The position numbers and the translations under genes were made by a program. Of a stretch of DNA of 64,000 bases, positions 45,656 to 54,269 are shown piece by piece. Source of the DNA: Pseudohongiella acticola (GTDB lineage Bacteria > Pseudomonadota > Gammaproteobacteria > Pseudomonadales > Pseudohongiellaceae); the NCBI RefSeq assembly GCF_001758195.1, contig NZ_MASR01000002.1, forward strand, positions 62,001-126,000, read 5' to 3'. The notes beneath the pieces are model-generated. The model was not told the origin of the DNA. It saw only the letters and a program-made list of their open reading frames with translations, and did no database searches. Position 1 is the first letter of the stretch. Each line of letters begins with the position of its first letter.

Positions 45656-47698
45656 TTACTCGTTGTGGAGGGCCTCATATATAACCCCTGCCAGTTTTTT
45701 ACTGATCCCCGGTGTTCTGGCCAGATCGGACTCGCTGGCCCGCATGATCTCCTGTTGACCACCAAAGTACTTCAACAGTTCACGACGTCGTGACGGGCCC
45801 AGCCCCGGGATCTGCTCCAGCGGCGACTGCTGGCGGGTCTTGGCGCGACGTGCGCGGTGGCCGGTGATAGCAAAACGGTGGGCTTCGTCGCGCACCTGCT
45901 GCAGCAGATGCAGCGCAGGCGAGTGCCCGGGGATGGCGAGTTCCTGCATGCCATCAACGGTGGCAACAAACAGGGTCTCCTGCCCTGCCCGGCGGCTGAT
46001 GCCCTTGGCAATGCCAATCAGCATGATTTCGGGCAGCTGACAGCCCTTAAGTACGTCGATGGCCTGCGCAAGCTGCCCTTTGCCACCGTCAATCAGCAGA
46101 ATGTCGGGTACTTTGCTGGCGAGTAGCTCCTGGTCTTTGACGCTGCCGATGTGTTCCGCGTCTGCACTCTGAGCCTCAGCTTCCTCGCCCGGTCCCAGCG
46201 TGGGCGCGTCCTGCAGTGCCTGCAATTGACTGCTGAGCTTGCCGTAGCGCCGGGTCAGGGCCTGATCCATGGCGGCATAGTCGTCGCCGCCCTGGATGCC
46301 TTCAATATTGTAGCGGCGGTAGTCGGATTTGAGCGGGCCGTTGTGATCAAACACAACACAGGCCCCGACCGTGCTTTCACCCATGGTATGGCTGATATCA
46401 AAACATTCGATGCGTTGCGGCAGCGCGTCCAGACTCAGTTCGGTCTGCAGCTGTTCAAAACGTTTGAACATGCTCTGGCGGTTGTTGATATGGCTCTGTA
46501 TCGCCAGTTGAGCATTGGACAGGGCCAGATCACGCCAGCGCGCGCGGTGACCGCGGACATTGCCACGCACCGACACCGCTTTGCCGGCGGCGGCGCTGAG
46601 CGCTTCCTGCAGGCCCTTCTGCTCCTTGATCACGGGAAACACCACGACCTCGGCAGGAATCGCCGCGGCGGCCAGTTCGCCGCTATCGCGCAGATAGTAT
46701 TGCGCAATAAATGCCGTCAGCAGGTCTGCCGGAGTCTCCGCCATCCGGTCTTTGGGAAAAAAGTTGCGACTGCCGATGATGCGTCCGCCGCGAATGACAA
46801 TAACGTGCACACAGGTGTAGGCGCCTTCCAGTACTGCCGCCAGCACATCGGCATCGTTACCGTCGCCGGAAATCACCTGCTGACTCTGAATACGGCGCAG
46901 GTCGGAAATTTTGTCACGGATGCGGGCGGCCTGCTCGTACTCCATCGCTTCCGCCTTCTGGTCCATGCGCTGACCCAGCGACTGAATCAATGTGTCACTG
47001 CGCCCCTGCAGAAACAGGCTGGCGTCCTGCACGTCCAGTGAATAGTCGGACGGTGAGATGTAACCGACACAGGGCGCGGTGCAGCGTCCAATCTGATATT
47101 GCAGACAGGGCCGGCTGCGGTTGCGGAAGTAACTGTCTTCACACTGACGTACCCGGAATACCTTCTGCAGCAACGACAGGCTTTCGCGCACGGCACTGGC
47201 GCTGGGATAGGGCCCGAAGAAGGTGGCATCGCGGCGACGGCTGCCGCGGTAGAACGCCAGCCGTGGGTAGGCGTCTTTATGGGTGAGCATGATGTAGGGA
47301 TAGGTTTTGTCGTCACGCAGCTGAATATTGTACGGCGGCTTCAGCTTTTTGATCAGGTTCTGTTCCAGCAGCAGCGCTTCGGTTTCGCTGTTGGTCACCG
47401 TGACATCGATGGCGTCTATGTGTGACACCAGCGCCATGGTTTTGGTATCCAGACCACTGGCACGAAAATAGTTACTGACACGTTTCTTCAGGTTGCGCGC
47501 CTTGCCCACGTACAGCACGTCACCGTCGCGGTCGAGCATGCGATAGACACCGGGGCGCTGGCTCATCACAGCGAGCACGGATTTGGCGTCGAAAGCGGAC
47601 TCCATAACCTTGTCGGCGGCAGACTTTTTGTCTTTGCCGGCAGGCTTGCTCTGAGCCTTGTCCAGAGCTTTATTTGAGTCGTCGCCAGCGCCAGTCAT
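45656..47698 (-). CDS. uvrC: Excinuclease ABC subunit C
   Basis: The product is 680 residues, longer than the usual ~610 because of a ~45-residue charged N-terminal extension (rich in Lys, Ala and Asp); a start at residue 32 is possible. The GIY-YIG domain begins in PGVYRMLDRDGDVLYVGKAR, a UVR motif lies near 225-250, the RNase H-like C nuclease has ECFDISHTMGESTV and ILLIDGGKGQL, and the helix-hairpin-helix end IPGLGPSRRRELLKYF is present. It cuts on both sides of UvrB-bound lesions. The ATG overlaps the murB stop by 4 bp. Confidence 0.95.
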   Translation of the reverse strand: MTGAGDDSNKALDKAQSKPAGKDKKSAADKVMESAFDAKSVLAVMSQRPGVYRMLDRDGDVLYVGKARNLKKRVSNYFRASGLDTKTMALVSHIDAIDVTVTNSETEALLLEQNLIKKLKPPYNIQLRDDKTYPYIMLTHKDAYPRLAFYRGSRRRDATFFGPYPSASAVRESLSLLQKVFRVRQCEDSYFRNRSRPCLQYQIGRCTAPCVGYISPSDYSLDVQDASLFLQGRSDTLIQSLGQRMDQKAEAMEYEQAARIRDKISDLRRIQSQQVISGDGNDADVLAAVLEGAYTCVHVIVIRGGRIIGSRNFFPKDRMAETPADLLTAFIAQYYLRDSGELAAAAIPAEVVVFPVIKEQKGLQEALSAAAGKAVSVRGNVRGHRARWRDLALSNAQLAIQSHINNRQSMFKRFEQLQTELSLDALPQRIECFDISHTMGESTVGACVVFDHNGPLKSDYRRYNIEGIQGGDDYAAMDQALTRRYGKLSSQLQALQDAPTLGPGEEAEAQSADAEHIGSVKDQELLASKVPDILLIDGGKGQLAQAIDVLKGCQLPEIMLIGIAKGISRRAGQETLFVATVDGMQELAIPGHSPALHLLQQVRDEAHRFAITGHRARRAKTRQQSPLEQIPGLGPSRRRELLKYFGGQQEIMRASESDLARTPGISKKLAGVIYEALHNE

Positions 47699-48732
47699 AA
47701 CCCACCCGCCGGCGCCGGAATCAGACAGACTTCCGGTTGCAGTCGCACATTAAATTTTTGCTGCACGCTGTTCATGATCTCCCGGGCCAGCGCCAGGATC
47801 TGTTGACCATTGCCACCGCCGTGGTTGACCAGCACCAGCGCCTGCTGATCATGCACACCGACGGTGCCACGCCGCACGCCTTTCCAGCCGGCCTGATCAA
47901 TCAACCAGGCAGCGGGGATTTTGACATCCGTGGTCGCGGTGGCAAAGTGCGGAATCTGCGGCCACTGTTGCTGCAGACTGGCAAAGGCCTGAGCACTGAC
48001 GACAGGGTTACGAAAGAAACTGCCGGCATTGCCCACCACGGCCGGGGCGGGCAGTTTGCTGCGACGAATAGCGCACACGGCATCAAACACCTGTTGCGGA
48101 CTCATGTCGGCACTGGCGCCGGGATGTTGCAGCAAGGCGGGATAAGTGACCACCGCACGTGGCGTTCGGCTGAGTCTGAACGTGCATGACAGAATGATCG
48201 CGGTGTCTTTTAAGGCGCGTTTAAAAATGCTGTCACGGTAGGCGAACTGACAGGCGTCGTTGTCCAGTTCTTTTACCTGCACGGTGCGGGTGTCGAAGTA
48301 GCGCAGCGACTCCAGTTTATCGGCCAGTTCAACACCGTAGGCGCCAATATTCTGCACCGGGGCAGCGCCGACACTGCCAGGAATCAGGGCCAGATTTTCC
48401 AGCCCGTGCCAGCCGTGCTGCAGGCAATGCTGCACCAATTGATGCCAGTTCTCGCCTGCGGCCGCCGTGACCAGCACCGCGTCATCATCCAACGGATCAG
48501 GTCGATGACGAATACCCAGCAAACGCATGCGCACCACCAGCCCAGGCACATCAGCCAGCAGCAGCAGGTTGCTGCCGCCGCCCAGCAGCGTCACCGGCAG
48601 ATCTTTCTGATCGGCCTGCTGCAGAGCAACCGGCAATTGATCTTCCTGATCAATGTTGCATAACCATTGCGCGCGTGCCGGCACACCGAAGGTAGTCAGC
48701 GTGCTCAGATCGGCTTCAGCCTGCCAGGCCAT
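47695..48732 (-). CDS. murB: UDP-N-acetylenolpyruvoylglucosamine reductase
   Basis: The product is 345 residues, of the type I (E. coli-like) length. The FAD-binding motifs are LPVTLLGGGSNLLLL and GLENLALIPGSVGAAPVQNI, and the catalytic Ser lies in GNAGSFFRNP. It reduces the enolpyruvyl group to lactyl in UDP-MurNAc synthesis. The ATG shares one base with the phosphatase stop and the end overlaps uvrC, so murB and uvrC are translated from one message. Confidence 0.95.
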   Translation of the reverse strand: MAWQAEADLSTLTTFGVPARAQWLCNIDQEDQLPVALQQADQKDLPVTLLGGGSNLLLLADVPGLVVRMRLLGIRHRPDPLDDDAVLVTAAAGENWHQLVQHCLQHGWHGLENLALIPGSVGAAPVQNIGAYGVELADKLESLRYFDTRTVQVKELDNDACQFAYRDSIFKRALKDTAIILSCTFRLSRTPRAVVTYPALLQHPGASADMSPQQVFDAVCAIRRSKLPAPAVVGNAGSFFRNPVVSAQAFASLQQQWPQIPHFATATTDVKIPAAWLIDQAGWKGVRRGTVGVHDQQALVLVNHGGGNGQQILALAREIMNSVQQKFNVRLQPEVCLIPAPAGGL

Positions 48733-49232
48733 TAACGCTCACCCGTAACTTGCTGTCGCCGACCTGATTGCACAACTGCCAGCAATGCATCACAGGCCTG
48801 TTCAACAAGATCCAGCACCTGTTCAAATCCGCCGTCACCACCGTAGTAGGGATCCGGCACATCCGTTGTACCTAATGACACATGCGACAACAACAGACTG
48901 ACTTTGTCGGCCGAACCATCAGGCGCCATGCGCTGCAGATGCAGCAGATTGCTGTTATCCATGGCAAGGATGTAATCGAACTGATGAAAATCGTCGACAC
49001 TGACCTGACGCGCCCTTTGTGTGCTCAAATCGTAACCACGACGAACGGCAGCGCTGGTTGAGCGTGGATCCGGCGCCTTGCCAATGTGATAGGCAGCCGT
49101 GCCGGCGGAGTCGACCGTCATGTGATGTTGCAGACCGGCATCGGCAATGCGTTTTTCCATGACAGCCTGCGCGGTCGGCGAGCGACAGATATTACCCAGG
49201 CAGACCATCAGGAAACGTGTTTGCGTGCTCAT
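48732..49232 (-). CDS. Low-molecular-weight protein tyrosine phosphatase
   Basis: The product is 166 residues. The P-loop CLGNICRSP at residues ~11-19 carries the catalytic Cys and Arg; the general-acid Asp is in DVPDPYYGG near residue 127. This is the classic LMW-PTP fold. In the Pseudomonas neighbourhood a like gene sits between kdsB and murB. Its substrates here are unknown; relatives act on exopolysaccharide kinases or on arginine-phosphorylated proteins. Confidence 0.92.
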   Translation of the reverse strand: MSTQTRFLMVCLGNICRSPTAQAVMEKRIADAGLQHHMTVDSAGTAAYHIGKAPDPRSTSAAVRRGYDLSTQRARQVSVDDFHQFDYILAMDNSNLLHLQRMAPDGSADKVSLLLSHVSLGTTDVPDPYYGGDGGFEQVLDLVEQACDALLAVVQSGRRQQVTGER

Positions 49233-49975
49233 CAGAATTCGCTTTCACTCAGAAATGCGCGCACGGCCTCAAGGTCTTCCGGCGTATCAACGCCGGCCGG
49301 CACGTGTTCGCAGGCTTCATCCATGATGATACGTACGCCATGATGCATGGCACGCAATTGCTCCAGGCGCTCACTGACTTCCAGCAGCGATCGTGGCCAG
49401 GACACAAAACGGTTCAGGGTTTCCACACGGTAGGCGTAGATACCGATGTGGCGTTTGCCATGCACGTCATCCGGTGTGGCACCCTGCCAGGGTAATGGCG
49501 AGCGACTGAAGTACAGGGCATATCCGTCAGCGTCGGTGACCACTTTAACGGCACTGGGATTGATCAACTCAGTGCCATCGTGAATGGCGTGATACAGACT
49601 GCTGATACCAGCACCGGCATGATGTTCCAGATTTGCGGCCACCTGATTGATGGTGGCCGGCGGAATCAGGGGTTCATCACCCTGCACATTAACAACAATG
49701 GCTGAGGCCGGCAGTGCCAGTGCCTGTGCAACTTCCTGAATACGGTCAGTGCCCGACTGGTGATCCTCGCGAGTCATCACCACTTCGGCGCCAAACTCGC
49801 GCGCGGCACTGGCGATCCGTTCATCATCGGTTGCGATGTAAACCGCCGAGGCACCGCTTTCGCAGGCACGCTCGTAGACATGACGGATCATCGGCTTGCC
49901 GGCAATATCCAGTAACGGTTTACCCGGCAGCCGGGTCGACGCATGACGCGCCGGTATCACCACAATAAAACTCAT
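49232..49975 (-). CDS. kdsB: 3-deoxy-manno-octulosonate cytidylyltransferase (CMP-Kdo synthetase)
   Basis: The product is 247 residues. The N-terminus [20 protein letters not shown] is the nucleotidyltransferase signature, followed by [12 protein letters not shown] and the [11 protein letters not shown] motif. It activates Kdo with CTP for attachment to lipid A. It lies between the Trm112-like and phosphatase genes, sharing bases with both (4-bp and 1-bp overlaps), and belongs to the LPS part of the operon with lpxK and msbA. Confidence 0.95.
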   Translation of the reverse strand: MSFIVVIPARHASTRLPGKPLLDIAGKPMIRHVYERACESGASAVYIATDDERIASAAREFGAEVVMTREDHQSGTDRIQEVAQALALPASAIVVNVQGDEPLIPPATINQVAANLEHHAGAGISSLYHAIHDGTELINPSAVKVVTDADGYALYFSRSPLPWQGATPDDVHGKRHIGIYAYRVETLNRFVSWPRSLLEVSERLEQLRAMHHGVRIIMDEACEHVPAGVDTPEDLEAVRAFLSESEF

Positions 49976-50160
49976 TTGCGATTCTCACGCTCATCAGAAC
50001 TCAGGGTTCGGGCTTCGTTTTCCAGCATCACCGGAATATCGTCGCGAATCGGGTAAGCCAGGGCATCGGCATAACAGATCATCTCGCTCTGTTCACGCAC
50101 AAATACCAGCGGTCCTTTACAGACCGGACATACCAGTATGCTGAGTAATTTTTTATCCAC
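49972..50160 (-). CDS. Trm112-family small protein (YcaR-like)
   Basis: The product is 62 residues. It has [20 protein letters not shown] (CxxC) and [15 protein letters not shown], the usual Trm112/YcaR signature. In this protein the second Cys pair is reduced to one Cys. It always sits between lpxK and kdsB in Gammaproteobacteria, but its role there is not well defined; Trm112 proteins stabilise methyltransferases. Confidence 0.9.
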   Translation of the reverse strand: MDKKLLSILVCPVCKGPLVFVREQSEMICYADALAYPIRDDIPVMLENEARTLSSDERENRK

Positions 50161-50198
50161 GCTTATTCTCCGCGTTTATCTGATTGCTGCCAAATAAA

Positions 50199-51266
50199 TT
50201 ATTGCTGCTGTGCTTCCTGCTCGCTGACGGCCATGTGTGTCTGCTGTTTGCGCACCGCAAGCATGTGTGCCACCTGATCACAGAAGGCTTCGCTGAATCC
50301 CTGGTCAAGTTCTGCGCTGACCACCAGAGACCACCAATGCTCGCCCGCAAACGACTCGCATTTGACGGCGTCCTTTTCTGTCATCAGTAAAACCTTATCA
50401 CGGGCAAAGGCCAGCTCAACAGCGCTGTATGCATGATGATCATCGTAGGCATGACATTGTGCCTGCCAGCCCAGGTCCTGCAAACTGTCAAAGAAACGCT
50501 GCGGGTTGCCAATACCGGCCAGCGCGTGAATATCCTGGCTCAGCGCCGTGGGCACCGGCAGTGACTGCAACTCGGCTCGGGCACCGGTTTTAACATTAAC
50601 CCAGTACTCGGGCACCAGGCGCATGGTGGTGACCGGGGTCTCGCCCGCTGACAGCGCATCCTCGTTGAGTGCCCGGTTGGCGCCATTAATAACAATATAA
50701 TCCACCTGCGTCAGTCGTGCCGGTGGTTCGCGCAGCGGCCCTGCCGGCAGACACCAGCCATTGCCCAGGCCACGTGTGCCATCCACCACCGCGATCTCCA
50801 TATCGCGCCACAACCGGTAGTGCTGCAGACCATCATCGCTGATCACAACATCACATTGATGGCTGTCGATCAATGCCTGCAGGCCGCGCCGACGTTGCGG
50901 GTCTACCCACATCGGGCCGTCATGGTGACGGCGAAGCAGACGGGCTTCATCGCCGCTATGACGGACATCGCTGTCGACAGTGACTACAAAAGGATACTGC
51001 GGCGCCCTGCCGCCATAACCCCGGCTCAACACACCGGTGCTTATGCCGCGCTCATGCAGCGCCTGGCTCAGTGCCAGTACCAGTGGCGTTTTGCCGGTAC
51101 CACCCACCGAGATATTGCCCACGACAATAACCGGAACCGCTGCCTGTTGCTGCGATGCTTGCTGTCGCTGCCGTCGCCCCCGCGCCAGTGCACTGAACAA
51201 AAAACTCAGCGGCCGCAACAGGATCAACCAGCCTGCCTTGTTGTACCAGGCGCGGACCAGAAACAT
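50199..51266 (-). CDS. lpxK: Tetraacyldisaccharide 4'-kinase
   Basis: The product is 355 residues. The P-loop variant in VGNISVGGTGKTPLVLALSQ and the motif VVISDDGLQHYRL define LpxK. The N-terminal hydrophobic helix (LRPLSFLFSALAR) anchors it to the inner membrane. It phosphorylates the lipid A precursor at the 4' position. The ATG shares one base with the msbA stop. Confidence 0.95.
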   Translation of the reverse strand: MFLVRAWYNKAGWLILLRPLSFLFSALARGRRQRQQASQQQAAVPVIVVGNISVGGTGKTPLVLALSQALHERGISTGVLSRGYGGRAPQYPFVVTVDSDVRHSGDEARLLRRHHDGPMWVDPQRRRGLQALIDSHQCDVVISDDGLQHYRLWRDMEIAVVDGTRGLGNGWCLPAGPLREPPARLTQVDYIVINGANRALNEDALSAGETPVTTMRLVPEYWVNVKTGARAELQSLPVPTALSQDIHALAGIGNPQRFFDSLQDLGWQAQCHAYDDHHAYSAVELAFARDKVLLMTEKDAVKCESFAGEHWWSLVVSAELDQGFSEAFCDQVAHMLAVRKQQTHMAVSEQEAQQQ

Positions 51267-53158
51267 CAGTCTGCTGCTCCAGACTCAGTGCTGTTGTTAT
51301 CGTCAGAAGATCTCTCGCTGGCTGAAGGCTCGCTGTCAGCAGAATCATCAAGCGACGACTCGGCAAACTGCATCCGGTGCAGACGCGCATAATGCTGACC
51401 CAGCGCCAGCAGTTCTGCGTGAGTGCCTGATTCAACAATCCGGCCTTTGTCCATCACCAGAATGACATCGGCGTTTTCAATGGTCGACAGACGATGGGCA
51501 ATGACAAAGGTGGTGCGGCCGCGCATCAATTCATTCAGGGCTTGCTGAATACGCTGCTCGGATTCGGTATCCAGTGCTGAGGTGGCTTCATCCAGAATCA
51601 GCACCGGGGCATCTTTCAGGAATGCCCGGGCAATCGCCAGACGCTGCCGCTGACCGCCGGACAACAAGGTACCGCCGTCACCGACCTGGGAATCAAACCC
51701 TGCCGGCAACTGAGACGCAAACTCGGTGACGTGGGCGTTGTCCGCCGCGCGCTGAATCTGTTCCGGAGTGACTTTGTCGGCAATGCCATAGGCGATGTTT
51801 TCCGCCACACTGCCCTCAAACAACACGACATCCTGCGTGACAATGGCAATCTGTTCGCGCAGGTTGGCGAGCCGGTAATCCGTCAATGACACATCGTCCA
51901 GACGGATATCGCCGCTGCTGAGGTCATAAAACCGTGGCAATAAACTGACCAGTGTCGACTTGCCGCTGCCGGAGCGACCCACCAGCGCCACCGTGGTGCC
52001 CGGCTCCACCTGCAGGCTGAATCCCTGCAGCACCGGTTCGTCTTCATTATAGCAAAAACCAACATCGCTAAATTCAATCTGGCCACGGGCGCGTTTCGTT
52101 TCATCTGTTCCCTGATCGTTCTCGGGCGGTGTGTCGATCAGCTCAAAAATACTGGTAGCCGCAGAGATACCACGCTGTATCACCGCGTTCACGCCGGACA
52201 ACTGCCGCATGGGTGAACTGAGCATGCCGGCCACAGTCAGGAATGACACCAGTTCACCGGGCGTGGACGAGGCCAGCAGCTCTGGCGACAGCGCAAACCA
52301 GATAAGAATGGCCATGGCGATGCTGACAAACAACTGGATCAGAGGTTTTGCGGTCGACTCAGTCACCACCATTTTCATGTTCTGCCGACGGTTCTTTTCA
52401 CTGGCCGTGGTGAAGCGGCCGGACACGTAATCGCTGGCATTAAAGGTACGGATGACGCGCTGGCCTTTGATGGATTCGTTGGTGATCTGGGTGACGTCGC
52501 CCATGGAATCCTGCATCTGCCGACTGTAGCGGCGATAGCGTACCGTCGCAAGGTGCACAATATAGGCGACACAGGGTGCCACCAGCAGAAACACCAGACT
52601 CAGGCGCCAGTTCACCCAGAAAAGATAGACCAGCAGGCCGATCACGGTCAGACCCTCGCGCATGATCACGGTAATGGCGTTGGTTGAGGCACCCTTGATC
52701 TGGGCAACATCGTAAGTGACCTTGGACACCAGACGGCCAATGCTGTTTTTGTCGTAGTAGCGCACCGGCACGGTCAGCAATTTTTCCACGATCTGGCAAC
52801 GCAGTTTGTGCACCACATGATTGGCAACATGCTCCAGCGCATAATGGCCCAGAAAACCGCCAATGCCCCGACACACCACAATCAGGATACAAAGTGCCGG
52901 CGCCAGAATGCGCGCATCGGGATTACGGATGGCGACCTGGTCAATGGTCCAGCCCAGCCAGGCTGCTGTGGCAGGTGTGGTGGCAGCAAAGATCAGGTAA
53001 CCCAGCACACTGATGCCCATAAAACCCATGTAGGGCAGGATGTAAGCCAACAGCCGTTTATAAACCTGCCAACCGGTCATCTGCGACACGGCGGATTCAT
53101 CGGCGCCAGCGCTTTGATCTGATGATGGTTCGGGTTGTGGTATACCGGATTTACTCAT
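51266..53158 (-). CDS. msbA: Lipid A export ABC transporter MsbA
   Basis: The product is 630 residues, with ~50 extra residues split between an acidic N-terminal extension and a Ser/Asp-rich C-terminal tail. Six membrane segments are followed by an ABC domain with Walker A GRSGSGKSTLVSLL, signature LLSGGQRQRLAIARA and Walker B VLILDEATSALD. It flips lipid A-core across the inner membrane. The coupling to lpxK supports this role; the start overlaps exbD by 4 bp. Confidence 0.95.
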   Translation of the reverse strand: MSKSGIPQPEPSSDQSAGADESAVSQMTGWQVYKRLLAYILPYMGFMGISVLGYLIFAATTPATAAWLGWTIDQVAIRNPDARILAPALCILIVVCRGIGGFLGHYALEHVANHVVHKLRCQIVEKLLTVPVRYYDKNSIGRLVSKVTYDVAQIKGASTNAITVIMREGLTVIGLLVYLFWVNWRLSLVFLLVAPCVAYIVHLATVRYRRYSRQMQDSMGDVTQITNESIKGQRVIRTFNASDYVSGRFTTASEKNRRQNMKMVVTESTAKPLIQLFVSIAMAILIWFALSPELLASSTPGELVSFLTVAGMLSSPMRQLSGVNAVIQRGISAATSIFELIDTPPENDQGTDETKRARGQIEFSDVGFCYNEDEPVLQGFSLQVEPGTTVALVGRSGSGKSTLVSLLPRFYDLSSGDIRLDDVSLTDYRLANLREQIAIVTQDVVLFEGSVAENIAYGIADKVTPEQIQRAADNAHVTEFASQLPAGFDSQVGDGGTLLSGGQRQRLAIARAFLKDAPVLILDEATSALDTESEQRIQQALNELMRGRTTFVIAHRLSTIENADVILVMDKGRIVESGTHAELLALGQHYARLHRMQFAESSLDDSADSEPSASERSSDDNNSTESGAAD

Positions 53159-53595
53159 GGGGTAGCTCCGGCACCGTTGCTTTCATCGGCGCGGCGCGTG
53201 GCAATACTGAGCCGGCTGAAGCCGGACTGACCGATAGCATCCATGGCGGTCACCACGGATTGATGCGTGGCTTCAGCATCAGCGATCAACAATACCGGCG
53301 TGCTGCGATCACCACCGGCGGCATCAATCAGGGCACGGCCCAGGGTCAGCAACTGACTGTCGGAAAGAACCTGGTCATTGACGCTGTAACGCCCCCCCTG
53401 GCTCACCAGCACTTCAATCTGATTGGGAAGGGACTCGGCCTGTTCGGCATCGGCTTCCGGCAGATTAACCGCGATTCGGGTTTCCCGGGTAAACGTGGTT
53501 GTGACCATAAAAAAGATCAGCAACAGAAACACCACATCAATCAGTGGCGTCAGATTGATGGCGGGATCCTCCAGGGTGCGCCGGGGAAATTTCAC
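53155..53595 (-). CDS. ExbD/TolR-family energy-transducing protein
   Basis: The product is 146 residues. The N-terminus has the single membrane segment PLIDVVFLLLIFFMVTTTFT with the conserved Asp (LIDVVF), typical of ExbD/TolR. The periplasmic domain follows. Such proteins use the proton gradient with an ExbB/TolQ partner to energise outer-membrane processes. No tonB or tolA gene is next to it; the gene pair before msbA is conserved in Pseudomonas but its job is not established. Confidence 0.9.
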   Translation of the reverse strand: MKFPRRTLEDPAINLTPLIDVVFLLLIFFMVTTTFTRETRIAVNLPEADAEQAESLPNQIEVLVSQGGRYSVNDQVLSDSQLLTLGRALIDAAGGDRSTPVLLIADAEATHQSVVTAMDAIGQSGFSRLSIATRRADESNGAGATP

Positions 53596-54269
53596 GCCGG
53601 ATGCTCTTGTTCAGGGGCGGTGGTTGCCGGGGCCGGAGTGTCGCTGGCTTTTAAGTCCAGTTCAACCGGCACCTTGTCGAGGGCATCAACCAGTTTTGCC
53701 GACTCCTGCTCCAGCGCCAGCACCAGCGAATCCACTTTGCGAATAAAATACCGGTGACAGGCGTAGGATGGAATCGCCACACACAGACCGGCAGCCGTGG
53801 TAATCAGTGCTTCGGAAATGCCGCCAGCCAAGGCGCTGGCATTACCGGTGCCCTGAATCATGATCTCGGTAAACACCCTGATCATGCCAATCACGGTGCC
53901 CAGCAGGCCCAGCAACGGTGTTATCGCGGCAATGGTGCCCAATGTACTGAGATAACGCTCCAGCTCATGAATGACCACCGAGGCACTGTGGGCAATGGCG
54001 TCCTGCATCTGCGCACGGCCCTGCCGGGCGTGCAACAGGCCGGCGGCCAGAATCTGCCCCAACGGTGACGACAGGCGCAATTCACGCATGCGGGTGGAAT
54101 CCAGCTCGTTGTTCTTGATCCACGTCCATACCTGACCTACGGCATAACGCGGCGCGATCCGGTTGGCCGATAGAGACCAGGACCGCTCAATGACAATCGC
54201 AATCGCCAGAATGGAACACAGAATTATTGGCAGCATCAACCAGCCACCCGCCATCACGATCTCTACCAC
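53592..54269 (-). CDS. ExbB/TolQ/MotA-family proton channel protein
   Basis: The product is 225 residues from a GTG at 54269, which has GGGAGG 8 nt upstream and overlaps the comEC end by 83 bp. Three membrane segments are seen; the second and third (TLGTIAAITPLLGLLGTVIG, ~105-124, and ALITTAAGLCVAIPSYACHR) are the MotA/TolQ/ExbB signature. It pairs with the ExbD-like protein. The overlap with comEC ensures coordinated expression. Confidence 0.9.
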   Translation of the reverse strand: MVEIVMAGGWLMLPIILCSILAIAIVIERSWSLSANRIAPRYAVGQVWTWIKNNELDSTRMRELRLSSPLGQILAAGLLHARQGRAQMQDAIAHSASVVIHELERYLSTLGTIAAITPLLGLLGTVIGMIRVFTEIMIQGTGNASALAGGISEALITTAAGLCVAIPSYACHRYFIRKVDSLVLALEQESAKLVDALDKVPVELDLKASDTPAPATTAPEQEHPA